From NCBI GenBank assembly GCA_008921705.1, contig VFFE01007216.1, forward strand, positions 1,475,027 through 1,539,026: a stretch of DNA of 64,000 nucleotides, in the 5' to 3' direction. The notes under the pieces are model-generated. The model searched no databases and had not been told where the DNA came from. It saw only the letters and a list, made by a program, of their open reading frames with translations. Shown piece by piece: positions 13,568 to 25,300 of the stretch (the first letter of the stretch is position 1; every line of letters begins with the position of its first letter). The DNA comes from Burhinus oedicnemus (lineage: Eukaryota > Chordata > Aves > Charadriiformes > Burhinidae). A program made the translations under genes and the position numbers.

Positions 13568-14667
13568 CGTGGTGGGTTGACCGTGGCTGCATGCCAGGTG
13601 CCCACCAAGCTGCTCTATCACTCCCCCCTCCTCAGCAGGACAGGGTGGGGAAAATATAATAAAAGGGTCATGTGTCGAGATAAGGACAGGGAGAGGTCAT
13701 TCACCAGTTACCATCACGGGCAAAACAGATTCAGCCTGGGGAAATTAGTTTAATTTATTACCAATCAAATCAGACTAGGGTAATGACAAATAAAACCAAA
13801 TCTTAAAAACACTTTCCCCCCACCCCTCCCTTCTTCCCAGGCTCAACTTCACTCCCGATTTTCTCTATTCCCTGCCCCCACCAGCAGTGCAGGGGGACAG
13901 GGAATGGTGGTTGTGGTCAGTTCATCACACACTGTATCTGCCGCTCCTTCCTCCTCAGGGGGAGGACTCCTCACACTCTTCCCCTGCTCCATTGTGGAGT
14001 CCCTCCCATGGGAGACAGTACTCCATGACCTTCTCCAACGTGAGTCCTCCCCATGGGCTGCAATTCTTCACAAACTGCTCCAGCGTGGGTCCCTTCCACA
14101 GGGTGCAGTCCTTCAGGAACAGACTGCTCCAGAGTAACCCACGGGGTTACAAGTCCTGCCAGCAAACCTGCTCCAGCGTGGGCTCCTCTCTCCACAGGTC
14201 CTGCCAGGAGCTTACTCCAGTGTGGGCTTCCTTTGGGCATCCACCGGCTCTGGCGTGGGGTCCTCCACAGGTTGCAGGTGGATATCTGCTCCACCATTAA
14301 CCTCCATGGGCTGCAGGGGGACAGCCTGCCGCATCATGGTCTTCAGCACGGGCAGCAGGGCAATCTCTGCTCCCGCGCCTGGAGCACCTTCTCCCTCTCC
14401 TTCTTCACTGACCTTGGTTGCTCTCACATATTCTCACTCCTCTCTTCTGGCTACTGTTGCGCAGGGGCTTTTTTCCCCCTTTTCAAATATATTATCACAG
14501 AGGTGCTACCACCATTGCTGATGGGCTTGGCCTTGGCCTTGGCCAGCAGTCTTGGAGCCAGCTGGTATTGGCTCTATTGGACATGGGGGAAGCTTCTAGC
14601 AGCTTATCACAGAAGCCACCCCTGTAGCCCCTCCGCTACCAAAACATTTTCATGCAAGCCCAGTACA
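13568..14667 (-). mobile_element. Avian ERV solo LTR, about 1.1 kb
   Basis: The element starts with CGTGGTGGGTTGACC (the expected initial T is mutated to C) and ends with CCCAGTACA, flanked by the 5-bp duplication CCCAC. There is no internal retroviral coding region on either side, so it is a solo LTR left by recombination between two LTRs. I recognise the terminal and internal sequence as a family widespread in bird genomes. On the minus strand the AATAAA signal lies at plus positions 13754-13759, near the U5 end, which supports minus orientation. The middle (about 13984-14300) carries a run of CTGCTCCAGCGTGGG-like motifs at a spacing of 43-49 bp. Long open frames here on both strands (for example 14053-14682 plus and 13971-14297 minus) come from this repeat structure and are not credible genes. 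Confidence 0.88.
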
Positions 14668-14672
14668 CCCAC
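14668..14672. repeat. 5-bp target-site duplication, right copy (CCCAC)
   Basis: Exact repeat of 13563-13567 on the other side of the solo LTR. It fixes the right LTR boundary at 14667. Confidence 0.75.
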
Positions 14673-17600
14673 AACTATGTAAGATTTGATTTAATTTGTA
14701 TTTGCTGTTGGAGAAAGGTCAGCTACGGGTGCTGCTGCAAACAAGTGTTAGCCAAAGAATAAATGAGATGGAGCGGATCTAAACAGTCCTGGGCAGCCGG
14801 TCATTATGCAAGCAATGTATCTGGATACATTAAAAGAGATCAAACTTTTTTTTTTTTTTTTTTTGGAAACAGCAGTGGCTGTGCAAAGACAAATAGGATA
14901 TGCTGTTGGAGTCTTACAGAAATTTCAGATCTTTTTATGGTAATGTTTTTGAAAGAACTGTTACAACAGTGGGTATAAGGGAGTAAATATGTATAAATTA
15001 TCATTTTATTACTTTAAGTCTAGCATCAGATTTGTAATGTTATTTATTAAAGTCATTTTGGTATATGGATTTTAAAGAAGATATTCTTATTCCCTACAGC
15101 ATTACCAGTGTGCTGCTATTAATATTTAAAATCTGTTACATAGGACTACTGTGAGTTTGATCTTCAGGGTATTAAAAACAGTACTTAAAAAAGAAAACAG
15201 ACTCTCTTAAGGAAGAGCCTGAGCAGTGTAATAAATAAATTGTTCAAAAAACACATCAGAAAATATAAAGTGAAAAATATTAAAATGAAAATATTTTTGT
15301 AAGAACTTGAAATGACTGTAAATGGTACATGCGGGTTCTTTAGGAAAACATTTTTCCTTAAAGTCTCTGTGTCATTTCACACTTGCTTCTGAGTGTCCCA
15401 TTGTTCTGGGAAATTTAATCATGATAATTATGTACCATTTCTTCTTTGACAAAGACCCTTAGCGCTTAACAAACTTTTAATGATATTATTGAGGTGTAAG
15501 AATCACTTTTGCAGTCAGGGAAATGCAGCCAGCACTGGCAGGGAGTGTGGCAACTGCTTAGTAACAAGGCAAATGTGCTACGTGGCATCACGGTCATGGA
15601 AGGAATAGCTGAATTGGATTCAGCAGTGAAATAAACAGTGGTCCCAATTTATTCATCACCTAAAATCTTAGAAAGGGTGGACAGAGAAGTCCTATAACCT
15701 GGTTCCCTGGACCAGCGCGGGTTACTGATTCAGAAGGGCAAGAGCATGACAGCAAGAAACCACCTGCATCGTTCCTTGCAGTCCCTACAGCAGAGCAGTG
15801 CAGCAATGGTTTTCACTTCCTCCGACACTTTTCAAGATTCAAAATATTATCTTTTTTTTTTTTTTTTTTTGGTTAGAGCTGTTTGGCTTTGAGGAAGCCA
15901 TCAGATATTTTGCATGGCCAGGAGAGTCTCAGTACCTGCTGACCAGTGAGAGGCAGGGGCGGTCGGGCTAGACCTATGTGGAGCACGAGGGAGGTTTGAG
16001 AAATGGAGGGACTGCTGCGGTGTCTGCAGCCCTGTTACATGGTAAGGGAGAGTGAGCCTCTCCGCAGCTCTTGCCAGTAGGGGTGGGAATAGGGTGAGAG
16101 GACAGCAATAGCTGCTTTGATAGATTCCTTTTGCTGGCAAATCTCATGTACTAGGGATGGAGGTACTCCCATGATTCATGTCATCGCTGTGCAGTTCCCT
16201 GATGTCCAACAGGAAGGTCACTGGGAAAGAGCCTGTTTCTTTGCCCGGTTCATAGCGAACAATTCACACCAAATTGGATAGTTCCAAAGACAAGACAGAA
16301 ACAGGTCCTCTCTCAAGCAGCCAGAGTCACAGATGTCGTTTTGCTCCTACAGAAGCTGTGGGAGACCTGCCTGCAAATTCATCAGTTGAATCAAAGCAGG
16401 AACTTGGGTCCCTGGTATCCTGGACGAGAGTTTTCAGTCCTCGGGTGCATCGTGTATTCTCAGGGCAGCTTCACTGATTTGGATCAAAAGTTTCAGTCTG
16501 GATTTGAGACTCTCTTCCTAATGAAAGCTTAATTCAAAAATTACCCAATCCTGATTAGTTTACGAGGTAATATAAAAACAGGAGGAAGGATAGCCTCTCT
16601 CTCTCCCCTCTTTGGTTCATAGCCATCTCATATCTGGGATGGTGGGTTTGGGACTGTGGGCTCCTGCCAGACTTCACCCAAGTGTGTGTTTAAGCAATGT
16701 TAAATGCAAAAAGAGCAGAGATCCCAGCCGGCATCTCTGCAGAGTACTGCAGTACTGCTACCAGTAATTGAGCTCAGGGCTGACCTTGCACTGAAGTGCA
16801 TCATCAAAGATGCTGGGTTTTGAGATGTCAGCTGAACTGCAGTTCCTTTTCCTTCACTGCTGACTGTCAAGTTGAAACCTCTGGTTTATTTCATATATCC
16901 TCCAATGTTGGCCAAAACAACTCCAAAATAAAAAATGGTTCTAATGTTCAAACCTGTTTGTTTATGCTAAATCCATCTACTGCTGTACTTATATTTGACT
17001 TACCAGAACACTTGGAGATATCTTGAGGTCGAAAAGTTCCTGGACCACTGAGAAGCAATATGAGATGGAATATAGGATGTCTAAGACATATATCTGTGGT
17101 ATATTGCTGATTTGCTACGTGCCCTTCGGCAGCTTGTACCTGCTTTTACATCTATTTTGGTCTAAGTATGCTTACATGTACTTTGGCATTTTACCTATTG
17201 CAGCTATTTTGCAAAATAGCTATCAATGTCTCAACTGGATGCTTTGAGAGAGCTAATTAATTAATGTTAGTGAAGCATTTGGTATTCTTGGATAAAAGAC
17301 ACTACAGAAAAACAAATTATTATCCCTTATAATCAGATTCCACTCCATTTCTCAATACTTGCTTTATCTAAAGCCAATAGCAAAAACCAACAAGCTCATA
17401 AAAAAAAAAAAAGGTAACATACAGTTGCCTGAGGGCATCCTTAATCAGAGATCTTTCTTTTTCAGACAAAAAAGGCATCTACAGTGAACAATTTCACTAG
17501 CCAAGAAACAATAAAGAAAAGGCTTCCCATGCTAAGTTAAGTAGATGATAATTACTTTGCGGCTAGAGAAGGGGTGTGGGAAGAAGACGGAGACAAGCAT

Positions 17601-19624
17601 CCCACTTCTGAGATGCTTAAGCTATGAAGGAAGCCAAAGTCCTATGGCTCCATTAAGAATCAGAAGTTAGAGGTCTTTATCACAGCTGTCCCATAGCTGA
17701 GAAAGTTATTTAATCACCTACTTGCACCTTGGTTACCGAGATAGGTTTCCTTTTCCACTGTCTGCAACTGTACCTTTGTACTACAAGCCGTATTTAAAAT
17801 TTTGTGATTATGGTTCATCTTCGCTTCCCCTGAGCTTCCCAACCTCAGCTCCTCTGACAACAATCCCTTGTGTAATTTGAGGAGATGCAACAGCAGGGAT
17901 ATGTAAAACAAGTGTGCACACAAACCCCATAACTGCGTGCAATAAAGTAAATCCGGCCTCATATTAATTTTAACCAGCTGGTGAAAACTGAGCTTTCTCT
18001 GTGCTCTTACTTCATTGTTTAGAAAAATGACTGGTTGGCGAGGTATTGTTCTTGCAGATGGAGGGAAATTTCTGCCTCCAGTAATATCTGTGGAATGAAG
18101 TTGCCTGGAGTGGGCATGCTACGGCTTAACTGAGGCCACTCTCTGGCAGTCGTACTCTTCGACAGTGTGAGCTGGTAGTTTTCCACAGCCTTTACCCAGT
18201 ATCAGGACATCAACCTTTTTCCATTAACTCATCCTTTCTGCAGCTCTGTGGTTTCCTGTGCTTGTTCTAGTGCGAATTTCCTTCCATCCACAACTTTGTT
18301 GTGCAGCTTCTACTTCAGGAGGCAAAAGGTTTGCCCTTGTTTCGATAATTGTGAACTGCTGAGGGCACCAAAAAAAAGTGCTAACAGCTAACGCCCTACA
18401 TTTCCCAAAGCCCTACGTATTCTTCCTGCTGCCATAGCTGAGACATCTAAAAAACGTGCCACCTCAGCATACTAGGCACGAGGAAATGTTTGCTTAAAAT
18501 GAACTTTACCAATCTCCTGTCTCTTTGGCAGCCTGAGAGTATGAGCACCAGAGTCTCCAACAACACATGGATGACCATGTTTCTTGCAGAGCTGTCTTGG
18601 AGCTTGGCAGCACGGCTCAGCGTGGCTTATACAGATGTTCTCACTGCTCGCCTCAGCCTTTACTGCTGCCACTCGGGCTGCGCTGGTGATTAACATCGCT
18701 GGCAGTGGTGGCCCTGCTCCTTGCAAATATTCCAGTTGATTTTTGCCATCTAATCAAGTCTCCTCGGTGGCATCACCCACAGGAGGGAAAAGGAGCTCAT
18801 AAACGTGGTGATCTAACTTAAAAGCTGCTGCTGTCTCTATGCACATCTCAGGCTATTTGTGTGTGATGCTGCTGCTTCCTTTGGTTACCTAGTGCAGGAA
18901 AAAGAAGCGAGGTGGAAGTTAGACGATGTTCTGTCGGTAGGATAGCCCCCAAGACCTGGCTTCTCCTGTGAGGCATATTGACCCTGCTGATCCTCTGCTA
19001 GGCAAGCTCCCTCAGGTAAAGAAACCTCCTGCTCTGGCCGTACAAACTTCTGCCTCCCTCAACAGCCGACCAAGAGTGTACTCGCATGTGCAAGGCAGCA
19101 GTTCAGGCTTTTGCAGGGTGAGCGTGCCCTGCCAGCCCTCGTGCATGGCCCGCTAGCAAAGCCATCTTTGGGAGGAGGTGGAGTGGTGAGGGCATCCTCC
19201 TGCATCACCACCCCAGCCAGCTGGCTCCACGCACCTCCTGTTTTGCTGGAAGCACGTTTTCGGACAGGAATCTAAAACTGGCTCTAGGAAGGGAGGAACT
19301 GAAACACAGAGAATGGGGTTGAGCCGCCTGTTCATCTGGCTTCTGCTGCCTTCCTGGGCATGTTTTGAGTGACCATTTCCAGTTTTGTACAGGTACTGAA
19401 GAGGGCTTGCTTTCTCTCTGACTATGTCCTTTAAGACAGGGAAAAAATTAACAATTGGCTCCTATGTACAGATAAGTTGACACCAGACTGGTTTGCTGCC
19501 CTGGGCACCTGGGCTGACTACAGTTATAACACTCCTCATCTTCTCCTTGATGCACTTACATCTGTATTGAACTGATGGGGGGCAATAAAATCAGTTGACA
19601 CTTTCTCTGAACTGTTGTGGTCTC
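14673..19624. other. Intergenic DNA, no gene recognised
   Basis: AT-rich sequence with long T-runs at 14846-14864 and 15852-15870, each 19 bases. Open frames are short and unrecognised. A TAATTAATTAAT homeodomain-type core sits near 17255. No RNA gene or further mobile element was seen. Confidence 0.5.
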
Positions 19625-19735
19625 CATAGAATCCTAGAATGGTTTAGGTTGGAAGGGACCTTGAAGATCATCTGGTTCCAACCCCCCTGCCATGGGCAGG
19701 GACACCTCCCACTAGACCAGGTTGCTCAAAGCCCC
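19625..19735 (-). mobile_element. CR1 LINE fragment (3' end, 5'-truncated)
   Basis: The stretch reads CATAGAATCCTAGAATGG, then GGTTGGAAGGGACC, GATCATCTGGTTCCAACCCCC, GCCATGGGCAGGGACACC and ACTAGACCAGGTTGCTCAAAGCCCC. This is the reverse complement of the conserved 3' tail of avian CR1, whose 3' end is a short ATTCTATG-type repeat and which lacks a poly-A tail. The 3' end is on the left. Only about 110 bp remain, consistent with the severe 5' truncation usual for CR1. It contains no coding sequence. Confidence 0.93.
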
Positions 19736-21559
19736 TTTACCAGTGTAGCTATGCTGTACTAAACTCTGCCCGTCATCGCTTGTACTTACACCAGTAAAAA
19801 GTGTTAAGTATACAGATTAGACCTTAGTAGGAAGATGTTGCTAGTGATGTGGGTTCTTTTCTGAAGCAACTGAATCATTTGGCTGTTAGCAAAGGATTTG
19901 AGCGTATTCTGACTGATGTTACTCCACCTGGCACTGAGATTAATTTGAATCCTTTGGTATTTTTTCCTGTTGTGAAAACCAAGTGTAACTAAATATGTCT
20001 TACACCAAGATACCCTATCGGGGTGGTATTTCACCTACCCAGAGTAATCACAAATTAATACTGCAAAATGGGACTGTGATCCCATAAAAGAGTCCTAAAA
20101 GAAGGGGTTTTGTGCCCACGCTAGTTGTGATGGAAGTCAGCTGGGCTGCGGAGGGGTGCAGAGATGTTGCTCATTCAGCTGTAGCCATGACCCTGGTACT
20201 CATCTTTAAAATCAACTGTAAGTACCAATTCTCTCATTTTTATGCTTGCCAGGCAGTATGTAGTTTTTAAAGCAAAGCTTTCAGAAAACTTCCAAAGAGA
20301 ATGTAACCCATACATTTTTCCTTTGTTAAATAAACAAATGAATGTATTTGAGGCTTCTGATGACAAATTCAGATACCAGTTCCTACCAAAACAGCATTGT
20401 TTAATAGTGATTCTGTAACACTTATGGATCAAAGACCCAGCTTAGGTTCCTTTGCATATTAATTAATTGTGCTTTAATCATTCAGTTTAGATTTTCTAAA
20501 ATGGAGACAAAAGAAAACAGACAGTGATGAAAATGCCTCTTCCAAGGGCTTTAGTTTGTCCTAGAGACCTACTGTTTGAAAAAATGCCAGATCTGGAGAA
20601 GAAACTGCTCCCTCATCCTCAGATTAACTCTTCTTCGCATTCAGGGACAAGGGCAATCGGAGACATTCCTTTCATTCCTCCGCCAAACGTTTAGAAGGGC
20701 AGAGTTGTCTTCCCCAGATTTCTGGGTCAGTTAAGCTGATGAGAACTCGTGGCTCTCCTCTGTGCAGGAGTATAGTTTTATAGGTTACATGACTCTCGGA
20801 CTACTTAGTTACAAACTTGATTGTTTCACCGTTTAATCATGAAAGACACCATGAATTCTGCAGGTATAAATATCCAATGACAACTCTTGCACTGCTGTTG
20901 TTGTCTTTGCATTCAGAAAATAGGGAACGGTGTATTTTATTAATTGCTTTTAAAGTGTAACAGTTTGCCCTGAACACTGCAAAGAAGGACTCCTTTGTAT
21001 GACCCTTACTCTCTATTAGATTCCTTTATCTAGTGTTACCTTCAAAGTCATTATAGTCTGAACACCAACAGGATCAAATCAATATAGAAAGTCACTGATG
21101 TCCAGCTTCCACTGAAATGGGAAGAAAGTGAAGCACGAGCAGCCCCTTCTGAGATCAGAAGACCACGTATTTTGAAGCTTAGGGTACTGCGACCTGATGT
21201 TGTGGCACTGACACCCAAACACAGCCATCACTGGAGTCCGCTTCTTGGCACTGTCCTTCCTTCAGGCGGGACAGCCGAAGCAGGTAGGAAACCAAAGCAG
21301 CGCGCCTGCCAGATACCCCAAACGAGCTACAATTTGATGTGGCTGAAACTCGTGGTGGAATTGATTTGTATAAAACTTCCTTTGGTTTAAGTCCCTGCAG
21401 GGTGTACTTTAAATCCCATAACTCAGATCAAAACGACCAACTACAGACCAGGCGAAACCACGAGTTTTGATTGATACACAGCCATAAAGCAAACAGGATT
21501 TCATGCTCCAGTGAAACCCTCACCCGGGACCTCTGCACGCCGATGGCACAAGGCGGGAT
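19736..21559. other. Upstream flank of the CpG island, no gene recognised
   Basis: No gene or mobile element is recognised. An AT-rich cluster at 20450-20485 combines an octamer-like TTTGCATAT with TTAATTAATTG and TTTAATCA homeodomain-type cores. CpG density rises after about 21500. Confidence 0.5.
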
Positions 21560-22139
21560 GCTTCCCAGTGGGCTTCCAGCTCTGCCGGCACCCGAGCGCC
21601 TGGAGCAGCACCGGCTCGCCTTGAGAAACGACGCCTTCGCTTGACACCCGTGGACGGGCTCCTTTGTACTCCTGCCTCCCTCAAACTCCTGCCTCAATCT
21701 GCACCTTTCCCGTAGGAACTGAACGTTTGGTTTGCTGCCTGCGTACTCTTCCCTTGTCTTCCCCTTCAGCAGCCGCAAGCCCGCAGCTCGCTGGAGCGGG
21801 GAAGGAGCTCATCAGCCCGGCTTCGGCTCGGCGGTCGTTCCGCAAAACAGCTCGGGGGCTGCACGAACGAGCTCAGCGCTGAACTGTCCCAAACCGGCCG
21901 GCGCTGGCACAGGGACCCGCGGTCACCCGCCGCCAAGCCCCGCTCCCGGGAGGCGGGGACCGGGGGGACCCTGCCCGCCGAACAGCGGCGGGCGGGGAGA
22001 GAAGGGGCTGCCGGTGAACGCGCCGGGGTGGCGCTTGGGGGATTTGGGGTTTCGGAGGTCTCCTTTCTCCCTTTGGCTCCCTCACGGCGGCGGGGCGGGC
22101 GCCCCCCGCCCCCCTCGGCGCCGCTCGCCCCGCCCCCGC

Positions 22140-22351
22140 CCTCGCCCTGCCGGCGGCTCCCGCGGCCGCGCATTGTGCATCGCGCCGCTGCCCCGGCCGG
22201 CAGCACCGGCACCCGGTCCTCACCCCTGCGGGGCCGGCGGACACCCAGCCACCACCGCCACCACCACCGCCGCCGCCGCCGCCACCCCCCGCTCTTTCCG
22301 GGCCGGGCCTGCGGCTCCTTCCCCCGGCGGCGCCGGCCGGGGTCGCGCACG
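22140..22351 (+). other. Putative non-coding first exon (5' UTR), probably PRR5
   Basis: The right boundary is set by the donor CACG|GTGAGT at 22352-22357, a near-ideal 5' splice site. The left boundary is not visible; 22140 is a guess placed after the Sp1-type boxes. No convincing coding start is present, and long open frames in this block (for example 21732-22355 plus) are by-products of high GC. The exon contains a GCC/ACC triplet tract. If it belongs to PRR5 it would splice across about 39 kb to the acceptor at 61425/61426, which is entirely 5' UTR at that point. RNA evidence would decide. Confidence 0.55.
22248..22286 (+). repeat. GCC/ACC triplet repeat, 13 units
   Basis: Thirteen uninterrupted triplets are all GCC or ACC, including five GCC in a row at 22269-22283. 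The tract lies inside the presumed first exon, 65 bases before the splice donor. Confidence 0.9.
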
Positions 22352-25300
22352 GTGAGTGGGGGGCGGCGGGAGCCGCGCACCCCCGGTTGCGCGGTCGGGG
22401 GCAACCGGGCGCTGCCGTGGCCGCCGGGTCTGTGGCCAGCCTGCGGGAGGGGAAAGTGGGGTCTGTCCCCGTCCCTCCATCCCCCTCCCCACGGGCGGGC
22501 ACGGCGCCTGTGGAGGGGGGGGGACGGGGGAGCGGTGCCGAGGGCGCGGGGAGCGGCTAGGGGGGCCCTTCTTGGCACCCACGGGCCGTGGGGCGGTGGG
22601 AGGTCGGGGATTTGTAGTGAGGGAGGGGAGGCTGCAGAGGAACCGTGTCCGTGGTCTAAGGGGGGCTCCCGGCTTTGTTCGTTCCTGTGAAGTACGATGA
22701 AGTATAGCCCTTGGAGCCGTTTGGGTGATTTCTGTTAATTCTAGACTTCAGGCTGGCAGTTTTTGCACACTGTGGGATTATTAATATTCGTGTTTGCGCA
22801 GACACTCATCTCCTCTTTTTACAGTCTGAAATAGCTATCTCAGGTAACTGGAGTTGACTCTAAATGTGATGATTCCTGTGGGTTGACTGCTGTAAGCCTT
22901 ATTCAACGCAAGTAAGATCTAAATGCATGAGTAAGATTTTTTTTTTTTTTTTTTTTGCAGAATGATTTTGCATGTTTCCACCCTGAAGTGTATGATGTCC
23001 GGTAGCTTTTGCAGAAGATTGGGCTTGTCCGTTTCAATTTTTGTGTGTGTGCGTGCAGTCGCTGTTAATTTTGGCAGCTCGTAAAGTGATCGTTGGTAAA
23101 GGTCCGGTGTCTTCATTTTCTTCAAGAATACGTTAAGTTGGATGTATGCCAGTGTCTTAATAGTGTAGAAGCAACAAGACGGACAGCCTTAGAAAAAGGA
23201 TCAAGGAAATGATTTAGCTTTTCTAATGTTCATCATTTCCAGCCAGCATACTTTTAAGCATTTCACTTTAAATTACAGGAAACAATTAGTTTTTGCGCTT
23301 ACCAGCATGTTGATTAATAATGGAAAGATAGGTCTAAATGAAATTTTGATGCTTCATTTAAAAGAAATGCTTTTCATTTCTTCTGTCTTATGCACCTGTT
23401 AGCTTTTAGGAAAAAAAAACCAAACATGATTAGGCAACTTTCTTACAATTTGAATAAAAGAAATAGTTCAATATAGGCCAGCTATAGAATAACGTCCACG
23501 CTTGGTGCATAGTTGGATGGAGAGCTGTGGTGCTGCCTAGCAAAACTGTTCTTTGTTCCTTTACCCAAGTTTCTCTATGATAGTCTATTGATATGTGACT
23601 TACTATGAAACGTGTATTGACAGGGACTTCATATTTATAATATACACCATTGATTGAATGACTTAATGCTTCATCTTTCTTTTTCTCATTAATAATCTAA
23701 TTAGGGGGAGACTCTGGAAGGAATATGGGATTAAGACATGTTCCCAGTGGATACGCAGTAAAAAAGACACTGCAAAGCAGACAGTGTAAGAGGAATTTCC
23801 AAAAGTACTCGTCACCCAAGACAGAGCCAGATTTTGAGCACTCCTAGGCTTATGTTTAGCCTCCAGAGTAAATTGCTAGATTTTTGCATCTTTCTTTTCA
23901 GTTCTTGAACTTTTGTATCCGGAGTTCTTTGGGGGACCTTGAGGGAAATCTATCTGTGTAAGCCCAGTTCTGAGTCTTCGACACTTAAGAAAATCAAGCC
24001 CCGAGCACTTCAGAAAATCTGATCCTTGGGTTAAAGTCGTACCTCCCCCCGTTTCCATTCTAGAGGCATTTCCTTTTGATTTTTATGACAGATAGAATTA
24101 TAGTTGTAAAAAGTAGCCACAATAAAGAAAACCAGTAAAATTACTTTAATGGTTAGGTTTTTTTAATGTAAAAGCCAAGGGGATTAATGAACAGCTCCAT
24201 AAACACACATGATAAAATGCAAGATCAGTAATAGAACCGTAAGTGGCACTTAATCTTTGAACAAAGATAATAGGTAGTGGCTAAAAATAGTATTTCCTGT
24301 TTCAACAACAAAGTTAAATATTATAATGGATATTAACTGCAACAAGGTAGATCAGTCCAGAGCTGAAGGTTCTGACCATTTGTACCCGCTGACCTTCGGG
24401 CCTACTTCTTTATTTTCCTTTAAAGTATCACTCTTGCATCTGTGTTTGATAATAAACCACAAATGCAAACCAAAACGCTGTTCTTAAAAGGGAGAATGGG
24501 AGCTTTTTTGCTGCACAGTAGTGGCGCTGTAATTTCTAGAACGTATTCTGATCTCGTGTAGCTCAGCGCAAACTGCTGAGCTGTGTTCAGGCTGTGCCTA
24601 GATTTACACAAGTGGTTGGTCCCACACATGGGCAAGAGCATCCTTGCACCAGAAAGAAAACGATTAGGTCTGGTTCTGATCATTTAACAGTGTTTGAAGT
24701 GTTTCAACATCGCTGCTAGATAAATGCCGTCATATTAAGGTCAATGAAGAATTTGCCTCTCGAATAGCCCTGGCCACAGCCTCTCAAGAAATTGTTGAAT
24801 TATGAGAGCTGGTAATTACCTGCCTACATCTGTGGCCCGGGACTCATTGACAGTGAGCACAAAGAAGAAAATGACAAATGCTTGTCCAGAAGCACGTCTT
24901 CTCGGTGGCGTTTGCTTTCCGCCTGGTTTCTTAGGATAAGACTGGCGAGTTTGGGGTGTGGAGAAAACAGTGATTAATTAGCTAGTGCATCTCTAGCCCT
25001 TGGAAGATGGAAAATACTGTATGGGGATGATTTGAATTAAGTGCTGCTATTCCCTGCTATTAAAGAAATTGCTTGCCTGCTCTACGTCTCAAGTTGGAGT
25101 CGTAGGCGATTTTAAAGCATTATTTAAACTGTGGTTGAGGTCTCTTTAAGCAGAAGGACCAGGGAAAGTCTTTCAATAGGAAAAAATAATGGGTAAAGAT
25201 TTTCTTGTTTAAGCCTTTTGTTTAGTAGCTGCAAAGTCTGTGTATATGGGAGGGAGGAAAAGGGAGTCGAATGGAGCCGAGCGAGGAGCTGTGTTGTGAG

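Larger units (their letters stand above)
21560..22640 (+). promoter_or_regulatory. CpG-island promoter, probably PRR5 distal promoter
   Basis: This is the only long GC- and CpG-dense block in the window. It contains many GGGCGG/CCGCCC Sp1-type boxes (for example near 22090-22100 and 22127-22136) and no obvious TATA box. The strand composition flips sharply at about 22350: C-rich on the plus strand before it, G-rich after it. Such a flip is known downstream of CpG-island start sites and fits plus-strand transcription. A strong GTGAGT donor at 22352 ends the presumed first exon. Assignment to PRR5 is inference: PRR5 is the next recognisable gene on the same strand, and I saw no other gene between. 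A divergent transcript to the left is possible. Confidence 0.75.

Noticed and set aside
13971..14427. Two minus-strand open frames of 108 and 71 codons
   Set aside because: Same LTR; the repeated peptide phrases mirror the DNA repeat. Such frames are often mis-predicted as bird proteins.
14053..14682. 209-codon open frame on the plus strand
   Set aside because: It lies inside the solo LTR and is produced by its internal repeats. It has no retroviral or cellular domain.
21732..22690. Long open frames on both strands (up to 270 codons) in the CpG island
   Set aside because: Stop codons are rare in very GC-rich DNA. The translations are low-complexity Pro/Arg/Gly/Ala with no domain, and they run across the splice donor.
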